Positions 35,362-43,157 of a stretch of 43,157 nucleotides of DNA are shown piece after piece; position 1 is the stretch's first letter, and each line of letters begins with the position of its first letter. Origin of the DNA: Actinomyces bowdenii (GTDB lineage Bacteria; Actinomycetota; Actinomycetes; Actinomycetales; Actinomycetaceae); assembly GCF_017592395.1 (NCBI RefSeq), contig NZ_JAGFOU010000013.1:1-43157 (forward strand), given 5' to 3'. The translations under genes and the position numbers were made by a program. Under the pieces are notes generated by a model. That model worked only from the letters and a program-made list of their open reading frames with translations. It ran no database searches and was not told the DNA's origin.

Positions 35362-36993
35362 TCAGCCCCTCTTGAGGACGATCTTCTCGTGGGTGTGCTC
35401 GGCACCGGCCGGTTCCTCGGGGCCGGCCGCCTGGGCCTCCAGGATGTGCCCGCCGGCCAGGTAGGTGCGGCGGAAGTCCTCCACGGCCCCGCGCAGGGCC
35501 TCCTCGGTGTCCGCGGACAGCTCCCCGGACTCGGCGATGGCCTGGAGCAGCGCGGTGTTGCGGCGCAGGTGGTCCAGCAGCGAGGCCTCGAAGGGCAGGA
35601 CCTCGGAGACCTCCAGGTCATCGAGGTAGCCCTTGGTGCCGGCCCACACCGAGACCACCTGCTCGGCCACGGGGTAGGGGGTGTGCTGGGGCTGCTTGAG
35701 CAGCTCCATGAGGCGCTCGCCGCGGGTGAGCTGGGCGCGGGTGGCGGCGTCCAGGTCGGAGGCGAACATGGCGAAGGCCTGCATGGAGCGGTACTGCGCC
35801 AGGGTGATCTTGAGGGTCCCGGCGACCTTCTTCATGGCCTTGATCTGGGCGGCGCCGCCCACGCGGGACACGGAGATGCCCACGTCGACGGCGGGGCGCT
35901 GGTCGGCGTTGAACAGGTCGGACTGCAAGAAGATCTGCCCGTCGGTGATGGAGATGACGTTGGTGGGGATGTAGGCCGAGACGTCATTGGCCTTGGTCTC
36001 GATGATGGGCAGCCCGGTCATGGAGCCCCCGCCCAGCTCGTCGGAGAGCTTGGCGCAGCGCTCCAGGAGGCGGGAGTGGAGGTAGAAGACATCACCGGGG
36101 TAGGCCTCGCGGCCCGGCGGGCGGCGCAGCAGCAGGGAGACGGCGCGGTAGGCCTCGGCCTGCTTGGACAGGTCGTCGAAGACGATGAGGACGTGCTTGC
36201 CCTGGTACATCCAGTGCTGGCCGATGGCGCTCCCCGTGTAGGGCGAGAGGTACTTGAAGCCGGCCGGGTCGGAGGCGGGCGACGCCACGATGGTGGTGTA
36301 CTCCAGGGCCCCGCGCTCCTCCAGGGTGGCGCGCACCGCGGCGATGGTCGAGCCCTTCTGCCCGGTGGCCACGTAGATGCAGCGCACCTGCTGGGCCGGG
36401 TCCCCGCTGTCCCAGGCGGCCTTCTGGTTGAGGATGGTGTCCAGGGCGATGGCGGTCTTGCCGGTCTGGCGGTCCCCGATGATGAGCTGGCGCTGGCCCC
36501 GGCCGATGGGGATCATGGAGTCGATGGCCTTGAGCCCGGTCTGGAGGGGCTCGTGGACCGATTTGCGGGCCATGACGCCGGGGGCCTGGAGCTCCAGGGC
36601 GCGCCGGGAGTCCGAGGCGATGTCCCCCAGGCCGTCGATGGGGCGGCCCAGGGGGTCGACCACGCGCCCCAGGTAGGCGTCGCCCACCGGCACGGACAGG
36701 ACCTCGCCGGTGCGGCGCACGACTTGGCCCTCGTCGATGCCGTCGAAGCTGCCCAGGATGACCACGCCGATCCTGCGCTCCTCCAGGTTCATGGCCAGCC
36801 CGGCGGTGCCGTCCTCGAAGGTGAGCAGCTCGTTGGCCATGACGCCGGGCAGGCCCTCGACGTGGGCGATGCCATCGGCGGCGAAGACGACGTGCCCGAC
36901 CTCGTGGGCGGCGACCTCGGCGGGCTTGTAGGACGCGGCGAACTCGCTGAGGGCCGAGCGGATCTCCTCGGGCCTGATCGTCAGCTCTGCCAT
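35362..36993 (-). CDS. atpA: ATP synthase F1 alpha subunit
   Basis: 543 residues, the non-catalytic nucleotide-binding subunit. The P-loop GDRQTGKT is at 173-180, and the ATP synthase alpha/beta signature lies in [18 protein letters not shown]. The C-terminal extension of about 35 residues ([18 protein letters not shown] to LKRG) is typical of actinobacteria. The ATG follows CGAGGAGACGACAG. It lies between atpH and atpG. Confidence 0.98.
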   Translation of the reverse strand: MAELTIRPEEIRSALSEFAASYKPAEVAAHEVGHVVFAADGIAHVEGLPGVMANELLTFEDGTAGLAMNLEERRIGVVILGSFDGIDEGQVVRRTGEVLSVPVGDAYLGRVVDPLGRPIDGLGDIASDSRRALELQAPGVMARKSVHEPLQTGLKAIDSMIPIGRGQRQLIIGDRQTGKTAIALDTILNQKAAWDSGDPAQQVRCIYVATGQKGSTIAAVRATLEERGALEYTTIVASPASDPAGFKYLSPYTGSAIGQHWMYQGKHVLIVFDDLSKQAEAYRAVSLLLRRPPGREAYPGDVFYLHSRLLERCAKLSDELGGGSMTGLPIIETKANDVSAYIPTNVISITDGQIFLQSDLFNADQRPAVDVGISVSRVGGAAQIKAMKKVAGTLKITLAQYRSMQAFAMFASDLDAATRAQLTRGERLMELLKQPQHTPYPVAEQVVSVWAGTKGYLDDLEVSEVLPFEASLLDHLRRNTALLQAIAESGELSADTEEALRGAVEDFRRTYLAGGHILEAQAAGPEEPAGAEHTHEKIVLKRG

Positions 36994-37067
36994 CTGTCGT
37001 CTCCTCGTGTGTCCTTGCGTGAGCGGGTGTGTGGTCTGGGGCCGCGGTGCGGCTCTGCGGGGCCGGG

Positions 37068-37880
37068 CTATCCGGCCATCCGGGCGCGCAGCTGTGCGAT
37101 GGCGCTGCGCACGGTGCTGTCCATGACGTGGCTCTTGACGGTGATGCGCATCCCGCCGATGACGGCGGGATCCACCACGGTGTTGAGCTCGACCTGGCTT
37201 CCCAGGCGGCGGGTGAGGATGGCGCGCAGGCGCTCCTCCTGGGGCCTGGTCATGGGCTGGGCCGTGACGACGTCGGCGATGGTGCGGTGCTGGATGGCGG
37301 CGGCGCGCTCGATGACGCGGCGCAGGTTGCGGCGCGGCCCGCCCTCGGTGCGGTGGCGCACGCACCAGCGCAGCAGGCTCATGGCCGGCGCCGAGATGTG
37401 CTCGGCGAAGACCTGCTCGGCCAGGCGCACGCGCGCCTCGGTGGTGCGCCGGGAGGGCTCCAGGGCCTGGCGCAGCTCGCGGTCGTGGTCGAGGTGATCC
37501 AGGACGCCGAAGAGCTCCTGCTCGATACTGCCCATGGTCCCGTCGGCGCGGGCCCCCTCCAGGATGGCCTCGATGCCCAGGTCGTGGAGCGCGGAGATGA
37601 TGTCCACGGGGGCGGACCAGCGGCCCCGGGCCATGGCGCTGACCAGCTCGACGACGCGGTCATCCACCCTGCCCGTCAGCAGGGCGGCGGCCAGATCGGC
37701 CTTGTCCTGGGCCTGGCGGCCCGGGTCGGTCAGGGGCCCCCGCAGCGGGGCCTTGGCCAGCTGGTGGGCCACGGCCAGGATCTGGCCGCCCAGGGCCTGG
37801 CCCTCGACCCCGGCTGCCGTGAGCACGGGGGCCCACGCGGCCCTCACGTGGGCACGGGTGGCGGCGGTCCCCCTGCTCAC
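37068..37880 (-). CDS. atpH: ATP synthase F1 delta subunit
   Basis: 270 residues, longer than the 175-180 of proteobacteria but usual for actinobacteria. The conserved C-terminal part ([40 protein letters not shown]) is intact. It joins the F1 head to the b-subunit stalk. The start is the GTG at 37878-37880, overlapping the atpF stop as GTGA with GGAGGAG upstream. Confidence 0.95.
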   Translation of the reverse strand: MSRGTAATRAHVRAAWAPVLTAAGVEGQALGGQILAVAHQLAKAPLRGPLTDPGRQAQDKADLAAALLTGRVDDRVVELVSAMARGRWSAPVDIISALHDLGIEAILEGARADGTMGSIEQELFGVLDHLDHDRELRQALEPSRRTTEARVRLAEQVFAEHISAPAMSLLRWCVRHRTEGGPRRNLRRVIERAAAIQHRTIADVVTAQPMTRPQEERLRAILTRRLGSQVELNTVVDPAVIGGMRITVKSHVMDSTVRSAIAQLRARMAG

Positions 37881-38463
37881 CTCAGCTCCTCCACCGAGGC
37901 CCCGTTGTCAACGCCGGGGACGGCCGGGGCCTGCTCGAGCTCGTCGAGGAAGCGGTCGATGACCCGGGCGGACAGCTCGGTGTCGCGCAGCTGCTCGCCC
38001 ACGATCCGCTCGGCCAGGGAGGAGGCGAGCATGCCGACATCGGTGCGCAGGGAGATCTGGGCCGCCTGCTTCTCGGCCAGGATCTGGCGCCGGGCCGACT
38101 CCTGGATGGCGGCGGCCTCCTCCTGGGCGGCGCTGCGGGCCTGGGCGATGATCTCCTTGGCCTGGGCCTGGGCGTCCTGGCGGATCCCTGCCGCCTCCAG
38201 GCGGGCCTCCTCCACGAGCCGGGCGGCCCGCTTCTCGGCGTCGGCCTGGTCCTCCTCGGCGCGGGCGGTCAGGTCCAGGCCCCGCTGGATGCGCTCGGCG
38301 CGCTCATCGAGGGCCCGGTAGATCCTGGGCAGCCCGAAGCGCCCCACCACCAGCAGGATGAGCAGCAGGACGACGGCGGCCCAGAAGACCTCGTAGAGCG
38401 GCGGCAGGATGAAGGCGGTCCCCCCGCCCCCCTCCTCGGCCGCGGCGACGATGACGGGGAGCA

Positions 38464-38464
<1 letters not shown>
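37877..38464 (-). CDS. atpF: ATP synthase Fo b subunit
   Basis: 195 residues. One N-terminal membrane span (about 22-44, PPLYEVFWAAVVLLLILLVV) is followed by a long charged helix (ALDERAERIQRGLDLTARAE onward) that forms the peripheral stalk. The ATG overlaps the atpE stop as TGATG. Confidence 0.95.
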
Positions 38465-38745
<281 letters not shown>

Positions 38746-39633
38746 TCAGTGGCTCTCGATGGAGAGCTTGATGTAGACGGCGCTGAGGATGGTGAAGATG
38801 TAGGCCTGGAGGACGGCCACGAAGATCTCGAACAGGGTCATGACGATCATGGCCGCGCCGGTGAGGGCGGACAGGACCGAGGCGGCCTGCAGGTGCATGA
38901 GCAGGGTGGTGGTGCCCAGGTAGGTCATGGCCAGCAGCAGGTGCCCCGCCACCATATTGCACAGCAGACGCAGGGTGAGGGTGGCCGGCCGCACGATGAA
39001 GGTGGAGAGCAGCTCGATCGGGGTGATGAGCAGGTACATGGCCTTGGGCAGGCCGGGCGGGAAGAGCTGGGAGGACAGGAAGCGCCCCAGGCCCTGGGCG
39101 CGGATGCCCGCCCCGATGAAGACCACGTAGGTGGTCAGGGCGAAGACCAGGGGGACGGCCACCACGGAGGAGGCGGCGATGTTGAGACCGGGCAGGACCC
39201 CGGCCAGGTTCATGGCCAGCACCCCCAGGAACAGGGTGGTCAGGAGGGGGGCGAAGCGCCGGCCCTGCGGGCCCCCGAGCATGGAGACGGCGATGTTGTC
39301 GCGCAGGAACTCGGCCAGGAGCTCCACCAGCGCCTGGCCGCGGCCGGGCACCCGCTTGATGCCCAGTGCCACGGCCGCCACGAGCAGGCACAGCGCCGCC
39401 CCCATGACCAGGCGCACCACGACGATCCGGTTGATCTCCAGGACGGTGCCCCGGCCCGCGAAGGAGGCGGGGAAGAAGTCGGCCACGCCCGGGGCGTGGG
39501 GGTGCTGGGTGAAGGCGGGCACGGCGGTGGCGGCGATGACCGCGCCCAGCAGGACGAGCAGGGCCCAGTACCAGCGCGGCGTGGCGTAGCCGCGGGGCGT
39601 CACGGCGTCGTCGGCGACGGTGTGCGTGGACAG
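38746..39633 (-). CDS. atpB: ATP synthase Fo a subunit, probable CTG start
   Basis: About 295 residues, with the proton half-channels. The key Arg is in the conserved PATLTLRLLCNMVAGHLLL helix, and the last spans VLSALTGAAMIVMTLFEIFVAVLQAY are typical. Start choice is unusual: AGGAGG lies 5 bases before a CTG (39631-39633, followed by STHTVADD), and no ATG, GTG or TTG is in frame at a usable distance. An in-frame GTG 30 bases on (39601-39603) lacks a ribosome site and an ATG at 39780 lies upstream of the likely promoter. It heads the operon atpBEFHAGDC. Confidence 0.93.
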   Translation of the reverse strand: MSTHTVADDAVTPRGYATPRWYWALLVLLGAVIAATAVPAFTQHPHAPGVADFFPASFAGRGTVLEINRIVVVRLVMGAALCLLVAAVALGIKRVPGRGQALVELLAEFLRDNIAVSMLGGPQGRRFAPLLTTLFLGVLAMNLAGVLPGLNIAASSVVAVPLVFALTTYVVFIGAGIRAQGLGRFLSSQLFPPGLPKAMYLLITPIELLSTFIVRPATLTLRLLCNMVAGHLLLAMTYLGTTTLLMHLQAASVLSALTGAAMIVMTLFEIFVAVLQAYIFTILSAVYIKLSIESH

Positions 39634-39752
39634 GATGTCCTCCTGAGGTCGGAGCCTGGAACTGGCGGCCCGGTACCGGCGCCCGGGGCACTGGCCCCAG
39701 GCTACCCACCGGCTCCCCGCGCGGGGGGCTCGAATGGCCGCAGTAGGCCGCG

Positions 39753-39761
39753 ATCCTATCA
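39753..39761 (-). promoter_or_regulatory. Possible extended -10 promoter of the ATP synthase operon
   Basis: TGATAGGAT on the minus strand is an extended -10 (TGn then TAGGAT). It would start transcription near 39746, about 113 bases before the proposed atpB start. This excludes longer atpB frames that begin at 39780. Confidence 0.4.
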
Positions 39762-39847
39762 CTGCCAGTGGGGCCGCCATGAGCCGGTGGGGGGCGGTGC
39801 GTCATGGTCCGGTGCCCGCCCGGCGCGCCGGCCCCGGGCGCGGGCCG

Positions 39848-40297
39848 TCAGGCGGGGGTATCGGGGGCCCTCGGCTCCACGGCGGGGATCCGGGCGCGCG
39901 CGAGGATGATGGTCTCGGCGAGCATGCCCGCGATGATGGCGGAGATGAGTGAGATCCCCATCACCGCGACGTCGAGGCCCGCGGCGCGCCCACCCAGCAG
40001 CGCCACCAGGAGGATCCCGATGCGCAGCAGGTACCCCCCGGCCACCCAGGCGGCCAGGGCGGCGAATCCCGAGCGGGCCATCCGTCCCAGGACGGCCCAG
40101 ATGGAGGACAGCAGCGCCGTCGTGGCCACGGCGCCCACCAGGAGCGTGGCCAGGGGGCGCTGGGCGCCGACCGCCAGGATCCACAGGGCCTGGGCCAGGA
40201 CGAGGATCCCCGTCACCAGCAGCAGGACGCGCCGGAGGCGGGAGGCGGCCCCCAGGAGGGCCCGGCCGGAGGCGGTGGAGGGCGCGTCCCGGCTCAT
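39848..40297 (-). CDS. AtpI-like membrane protein
   Basis: 149 residues with four hydrophobic spans (about 23-42, 49-70, 78-99, 109-133). It holds the place of ATP synthase protein I, which helps assemble the c-ring. Sequence conservation in AtpI is low, so the call rests on position between wecA and atpB, on size and on topology. The ATG overlaps the wecA stop as ATGA. A 214-base gap with the putative atp promoter follows. Confidence 0.75.
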   Translation of the reverse strand: MSRDAPSTASGRALLGAASRLRRVLLLVTGILVLAQALWILAVGAQRPLATLLVGAVATTALLSSIWAVLGRMARSGFAALAAWVAGGYLLRIGILLVALLGGRAAGLDVAVMGISLISAIIAGMLAETIILARARIPAVEPRAPDTPA

Positions 40298-41625
40298 CGG
40301 CGCTCCCCTGGGAGCGGGCCCGGGGCGGCCGGTGCCGGATGCGGCGCGGCAGCGGGCCGCCGCTCGCCCCGGTCGGCCGGCTGGCCGCTCGCCCCGGCGG
40401 CGGGGGCCCGGGCGACGATCGGGATGGCGCCGGTGCCCGGGGGCGCCTCGCCCTGGGCCGGGTGGGTGATGCGGCCGGTGCCGGAGACCAGGTGGGAGGA
40501 GACCACGCGGGCGTGCCGCGCTCCCGTGCGCCGGGTCATGGCCGCGCGCACCCCGGGCATGAGGTCGACGGTGATGACCACGGCGATGATGACGGCGGCG
40601 CAGGCCCCCAGCACCACCCAGTGCATGGGGAAGAAGGCCATGGCGGCCACGGTGAAGGAGCCCACGGCGGTCCAGACGTACATCACCAGCACGGCCCGCC
40701 GGTGGGAGTGCCCAGCGGCCAGCAGGCGGTGGTGCATGTGGGTGCGGTCGGCGTGGAAGGGGCTGTTCCCGGCCAGGATGCGGCTGACGATGAGGCGGAC
40801 CATGTCGGTCACGGGCAGCAGCAGGATCGCCAGCGGCAGCAGGATGGGCAGGAAGGCGGGCACGGCCCGCGATCCCTCCAGGCTGCCCGGGTCGATCTGC
40901 CCGGTGACGATGATGGTGGAGGCGGCTGAGACCAGGCCCAGCTGCATGGAGCCGGAGTCGCCCATGAAGATCGTGGCCGGGTTGAAGTTGTGGGGCAGGA
41001 AGCCCACGCACACCCCGATGAGGGCGGCCACGACGGTGGCGGCCAGGGAGGTGTAGGACTCCGGGGAGGTGGTGCGGGTCAGGACGTAGGCGAACAGGAA
41101 GAAGGCCGCGGCCCCGATGCCCACCACGCCGGCCGCCAGGCCGTCCAGGCCATCGACCCAGTTGACCGCGTTGATGGCCACGAGCACCACGATGACGGTG
41201 GAGACCAGGGACAGGCGGGCCGAGCCGATGGTCAGGCCCCCGATGGGGAAGGTGAAGAGCTGGACCCCCTGCCAGGCCATGACCCCCGCGGCCAGGGCCT
41301 GCCCGGCCAGCTTGGTCATCCAGTCCAGCTCCCACAGGTCGTCCACGACCCCCAGCAGGCAGACCAGCCCGGCGCCCAGGACCACCGCCCAGGCGCTGGA
41401 GTCGATGACATGCGCCAGGTAGGGGATCCTGCTGGCCACGGCCACGGCGCTGGCCAGTCCCAGGAACATGGCGACGCCGCCGAGGCGGGGGGTGGGGGTG
41501 GCGTGGACATCGCGGGCGCGCACCGGGGTCAGGGCGTTGGAGACCAGGGCCACGTGCCGCACGATGGGCACGGCGATGTAGGTCACGGCGGCGGCCACCG
41601 CCAGGATGAGCAGGTAGACCTTCAC
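40294..41625 (-). CDS. wecA: Undecaprenyl-phosphate sugar-1-phosphate transferase (WecA/TagO-like)
   Basis: 443 residues with about 11 membrane spans, of the MraY/WecA family. It moves GlcNAc-1-phosphate (or a relative) from UDP-sugar to the lipid carrier, the first step of wall glycan synthesis. Active-site motifs are D95-D96 in LGVVDDLWELDW, N155 and D158/D161 in NAVNWVDGLDGLA, the MGDSG segment, and HMHHRL near 316. The last 80 residues form an Arg/Ala/Pro-rich cytoplasmic tail. The start is the GTG at 41623-41625, overlapping the upstream stop. The exact polymer cannot be told. Confidence 0.92.
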   Translation of the reverse strand: MKVYLLILAVAAAVTYIAVPIVRHVALVSNALTPVRARDVHATPTPRLGGVAMFLGLASAVAVASRIPYLAHVIDSSAWAVVLGAGLVCLLGVVDDLWELDWMTKLAGQALAAGVMAWQGVQLFTFPIGGLTIGSARLSLVSTVIVVLVAINAVNWVDGLDGLAAGVVGIGAAAFFLFAYVLTRTTSPESYTSLAATVVAALIGVCVGFLPHNFNPATIFMGDSGSMQLGLVSAASTIIVTGQIDPGSLEGSRAVPAFLPILLPLAILLLPVTDMVRLIVSRILAGNSPFHADRTHMHHRLLAAGHSHRRAVLVMYVWTAVGSFTVAAMAFFPMHWVVLGACAAVIIAVVITVDLMPGVRAAMTRRTGARHARVVSSHLVSGTGRITHPAQGEAPPGTGAIPIVARAPAAGASGQPADRGERRPAAAPHPAPAAPGPLPGERR

Positions 41626-42449
41626 TCGATCGTCTCCTCCGCCTGGGAGGGCGCCGGCGCCTCGACGGCGCCGGGGGGAGGTGCGGCGCCGGGGGCGGTC
41701 GGGGCGCCGGGGGGCGCGGCGGCGATCTCCCGGACCAGGCGCGCGTCGAGGACGCCCTCGCGCAGGACGACCGGGTCCTGGGCGTGGGGGCCGGAGAGGT
41801 CGACGATGGTCGAGGGCAGGGGGCCGGGGGTCGGGCCGCCGTCGAGCAGGAGGATGTCGCGGTTCTGGGAGGTGTGCGCGCCGCAGGCCTCGGCCGCCCG
41901 GGATCCGCGGGGATCGGGCGGGCCGGCCATGAGGACGCGCCCGGAGAAGGCCGCCCTGGCCTCGGCGGCGCTGGTGGCCGGTGGCGCTCCCGTGCGGTTG
42001 GCGCTGGTGACGGCCAGGGGCCCGGCGGCCCGCAGGAGCTGGAGGGTCAGGGGGTGGTCGGGCATGCGCACCGCGATGGTGCCGCCGGTCTCCCCCAGGT
42101 CCCAGGCCAGATCGGGGGCGGCGTCCAGGACGAGGGTGAGCGGGCCGGGCCAGAAGGTGGTGATGAGGGTGCGGGCGGCCTCGGGCAGCTCATCGACCAC
42201 GGCCTCCAGGTCCGCCGGGCCCGCGACCAGGACGGGCGGGGGCATGGCGCGCCCCCTCCCCTTGGCCGCCAGGAGCCGGGCGACGGCGTGGGCCGAGCGC
42301 GCGGCGGAGCCGATGCCGTACACGGTGTCGGTGGGCAGGATGACCAGCCCGTCCTGGGCCAGGTGCTCCACGGCGTGGAGGAGGCGCGGATCGGGGGACG
42401 GGCTCAGGGTGGGCCGGATGGGCTCGGAGGGCGGGCTCACAGCCAGCAT
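41622..42449 (-). CDS. tsaC: L-threonylcarbamoyladenylate synthase (Sua5/YrdC family)
   Basis: 275 residues. It makes threonylcarbamoyl-AMP from Thr, bicarbonate and ATP for the t6A37 base of tRNAs. The YrdC fold includes LPTDTVYGIG at 38-47, a K-x-R pair at K63/R65 in AAKGRGR, FWPGPLTLVL at 99-108 and VTSANRTG at 147-154. The first 20 residues and a Pro/Ala-rich tail of about 35 residues extend beyond the domain; a full Sua5 C-terminal domain is not seen. It is cotranscribed with wecA, the usual actinobacterial order after prmC. The ATG at 42447-42449 has no strong ribosome site. Confidence 0.92.
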   Translation of the reverse strand: MLAVSPPSEPIRPTLSPSPDPRLLHAVEHLAQDGLVILPTDTVYGIGSAARSAHAVARLLAAKGRGRAMPPPVLVAGPADLEAVVDELPEAARTLITTFWPGPLTLVLDAAPDLAWDLGETGGTIAVRMPDHPLTLQLLRAAGPLAVTSANRTGAPPATSAAEARAAFSGRVLMAGPPDPRGSRAAEACGAHTSQNRDILLLDGGPTPGPLPSTIVDLSGPHAQDPVVLREGVLDARLVREIAAAPPGAPTAPGAAPPPGAVEAPAPSQAEETIE

Positions 42450-42506
42450 CCTCGCACGGATCGAGCCGGGGGCGGGAGCCCGGTGGGGGCGGGGAGGCGG
42501 GCGAGC

Positions 42507-42992
42507 CTACCCGGCCAGGAGGCCCACGCCCCAGGCCACGGCGGCGATGAGGCAGCCGGCCAGCTCCAGGACGATGGCCAGGCCCTGGGCCTTGATGGCC
42601 GCCCAGGCGGCGGCCCGGGCGGGGGCCTCCTGGCCCCGGCGCAGCCACTCCCACAGGTACACGCCCAGGGTGAAGCCCACCGGCAGGCCCACCACCGGGA
42701 TGAGGAAGAACCCCGCGATCCCGGCCAGGCCGCCCACGATGAGGGAGATGCCCGGGACCCCGGCACTGCTCAGGCGCCGGCCCACCAGGACGTACTTGCC
42801 CGCACCGGTGAGGATGATGGCTGCGGCGCTGATGGCCAGCACCGTCCAGGCGGCGGCCCCGCCGGTGAGGATCGCCCACAGCGCCACAGCCCCCAGGACC
42901 ACCAGCGGGCCGGGGTAGATCTGCGTCAGCGCGCCGACCAGGCCGATGAGGATGGCCAGGGCGGTGAGGATATCGATGAGCAGCGGGTCCAC
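42507..42992 (-). CDS. DUF456 domain membrane protein
   Basis: 161 residues with four to five spans and the Gly-rich repeats of DUF456 (LTALAILIGLVGALTQIYPG, PGISLIVGGLAGIAGFFLIP, LPVGFTLGVYLWEWLR). Function is unknown. The start is the GTG at 42990-42992 with GGAGG 5 bases upstream. It lies between the window edge and the tsaC-like gene, 57 bases upstream of the latter. Confidence 0.88.
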   Translation of the reverse strand: MDPLLIDILTALAILIGLVGALTQIYPGPLVVLGAVALWAILTGGAAAWTVLAISAAAIILTGAGKYVLVGRRLSSAGVPGISLIVGGLAGIAGFFLIPVVGLPVGFTLGVYLWEWLRRGQEAPARAAAWAAIKAQGLAIVLELAGCLIAAVAWGVGLLAG

Positions 42993-43112
42993 GGTTGCCT
43001 CCCTGGTCGTCGGGGCGCGGGCCGCCGGTGCGTCCGCGTCGTCGCCGCCGCTCCCGGCAGGACCGCGGCACTTCCGCGCCGAAGACTACCCGTCCGCGGC
43101 GGGGCCCCCGCC

Positions 43113-43133
43113 CCCCGGGCCAGCGGCCCGGGG
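43113..43133 (-). terminator. Hairpin at the right edge
   Basis: CCCCGGGCC (43113-43121) pairs with GGCCCGGGG (43125-43133) around a 3-base loop, 120 bases upstream of the DUF456 gene. It probably ends a transcript coming from beyond the right edge. No gene is seen in 42993-43157. Confidence 0.45.
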
Positions 43134-43157
43134 CCCCGGGGCCCAGGGACCCCCAGA

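Noticed and set aside
42190-43071. 293-residue minus-strand frame at the right edge
   Set aside because: Shadow of the DUF456 and tsaC-like genes, Arg/Pro/Gly-rich without motifs.

Overview
The window is very GC-rich bacterial chromosome, almost certainly from an actinomycete and most like the Actinomyces/Schaalia group (family Actinomycetaceae). This placement is inferred from NucS-type mismatch repair, the gene order tsaC-wecA-atpI-atpBEFHAGDC-DUF2550 with nucS nearby, the long AtpH, the zinc-free ribosomal protein set, and repeated leaderless starts. Most genes are housekeeping or salvage functions. The accessory DNA lies at the left edge and in a few intergenic gaps.

Left end (1-8.5 kb): the end of an ISL3-like insertion sequence has cut into the remnant of an ESX/LXG-type toxin, which abuts the stop codon of a nucleoside salvage operon. 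That operon runs leftward: BMP lipoprotein, double ABC ATPase, two permeases, cdd, deoA. Next come two poorly supported small ORFs. Middle left (8.5-18.5 kb): manC, brkB-like and a 2H phosphoesterase on the minus strand, then a DeoR regulator, galK and a three-gene MacAB-like exporter on the plus strand, followed by exonuclease III and acylphosphatase.

Centre (18.8-27 kb): a folD-glyA operon is led by a ZTP (pfl) riboswitch whose aptamer starts at the predicted transcription start. A divergent Zur-type locus follows. On one side is a CobW/Mrf-like protein that has lost its P-loop; on the other are five zinc-free ribosomal protein paralogues (L28, L33, S14, L31, L36). The operator sits exactly between the -35 and -10 boxes and the first gene appears leaderless. 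Then come a secreted Ig-like protein, purU and a beta-carbonic anhydrase.

Right (26.9-43.2 kb): nagA, a tandem pair of 81-nt hairpin repeats, an AlkZ-like glycosylase next to nucS, a DUF418-like membrane protein, and the complete F1Fo ATP synthase operon on the minus strand. Upstream of the operon lie atpI, wecA, the threonylcarbamoyl-AMP synthase and a DUF456 protein. atpB appears to start at CTG.

The most rewarding spots are the Zur/zinc-free ribosome locus, the ZTP riboswitch, the tandem hairpin repeats, the recurring TAnnnT-6 nt-start leaderless promoters, and the toxin remnant beside the insertion sequence. All calls come from reading the sequence; no database search was run.
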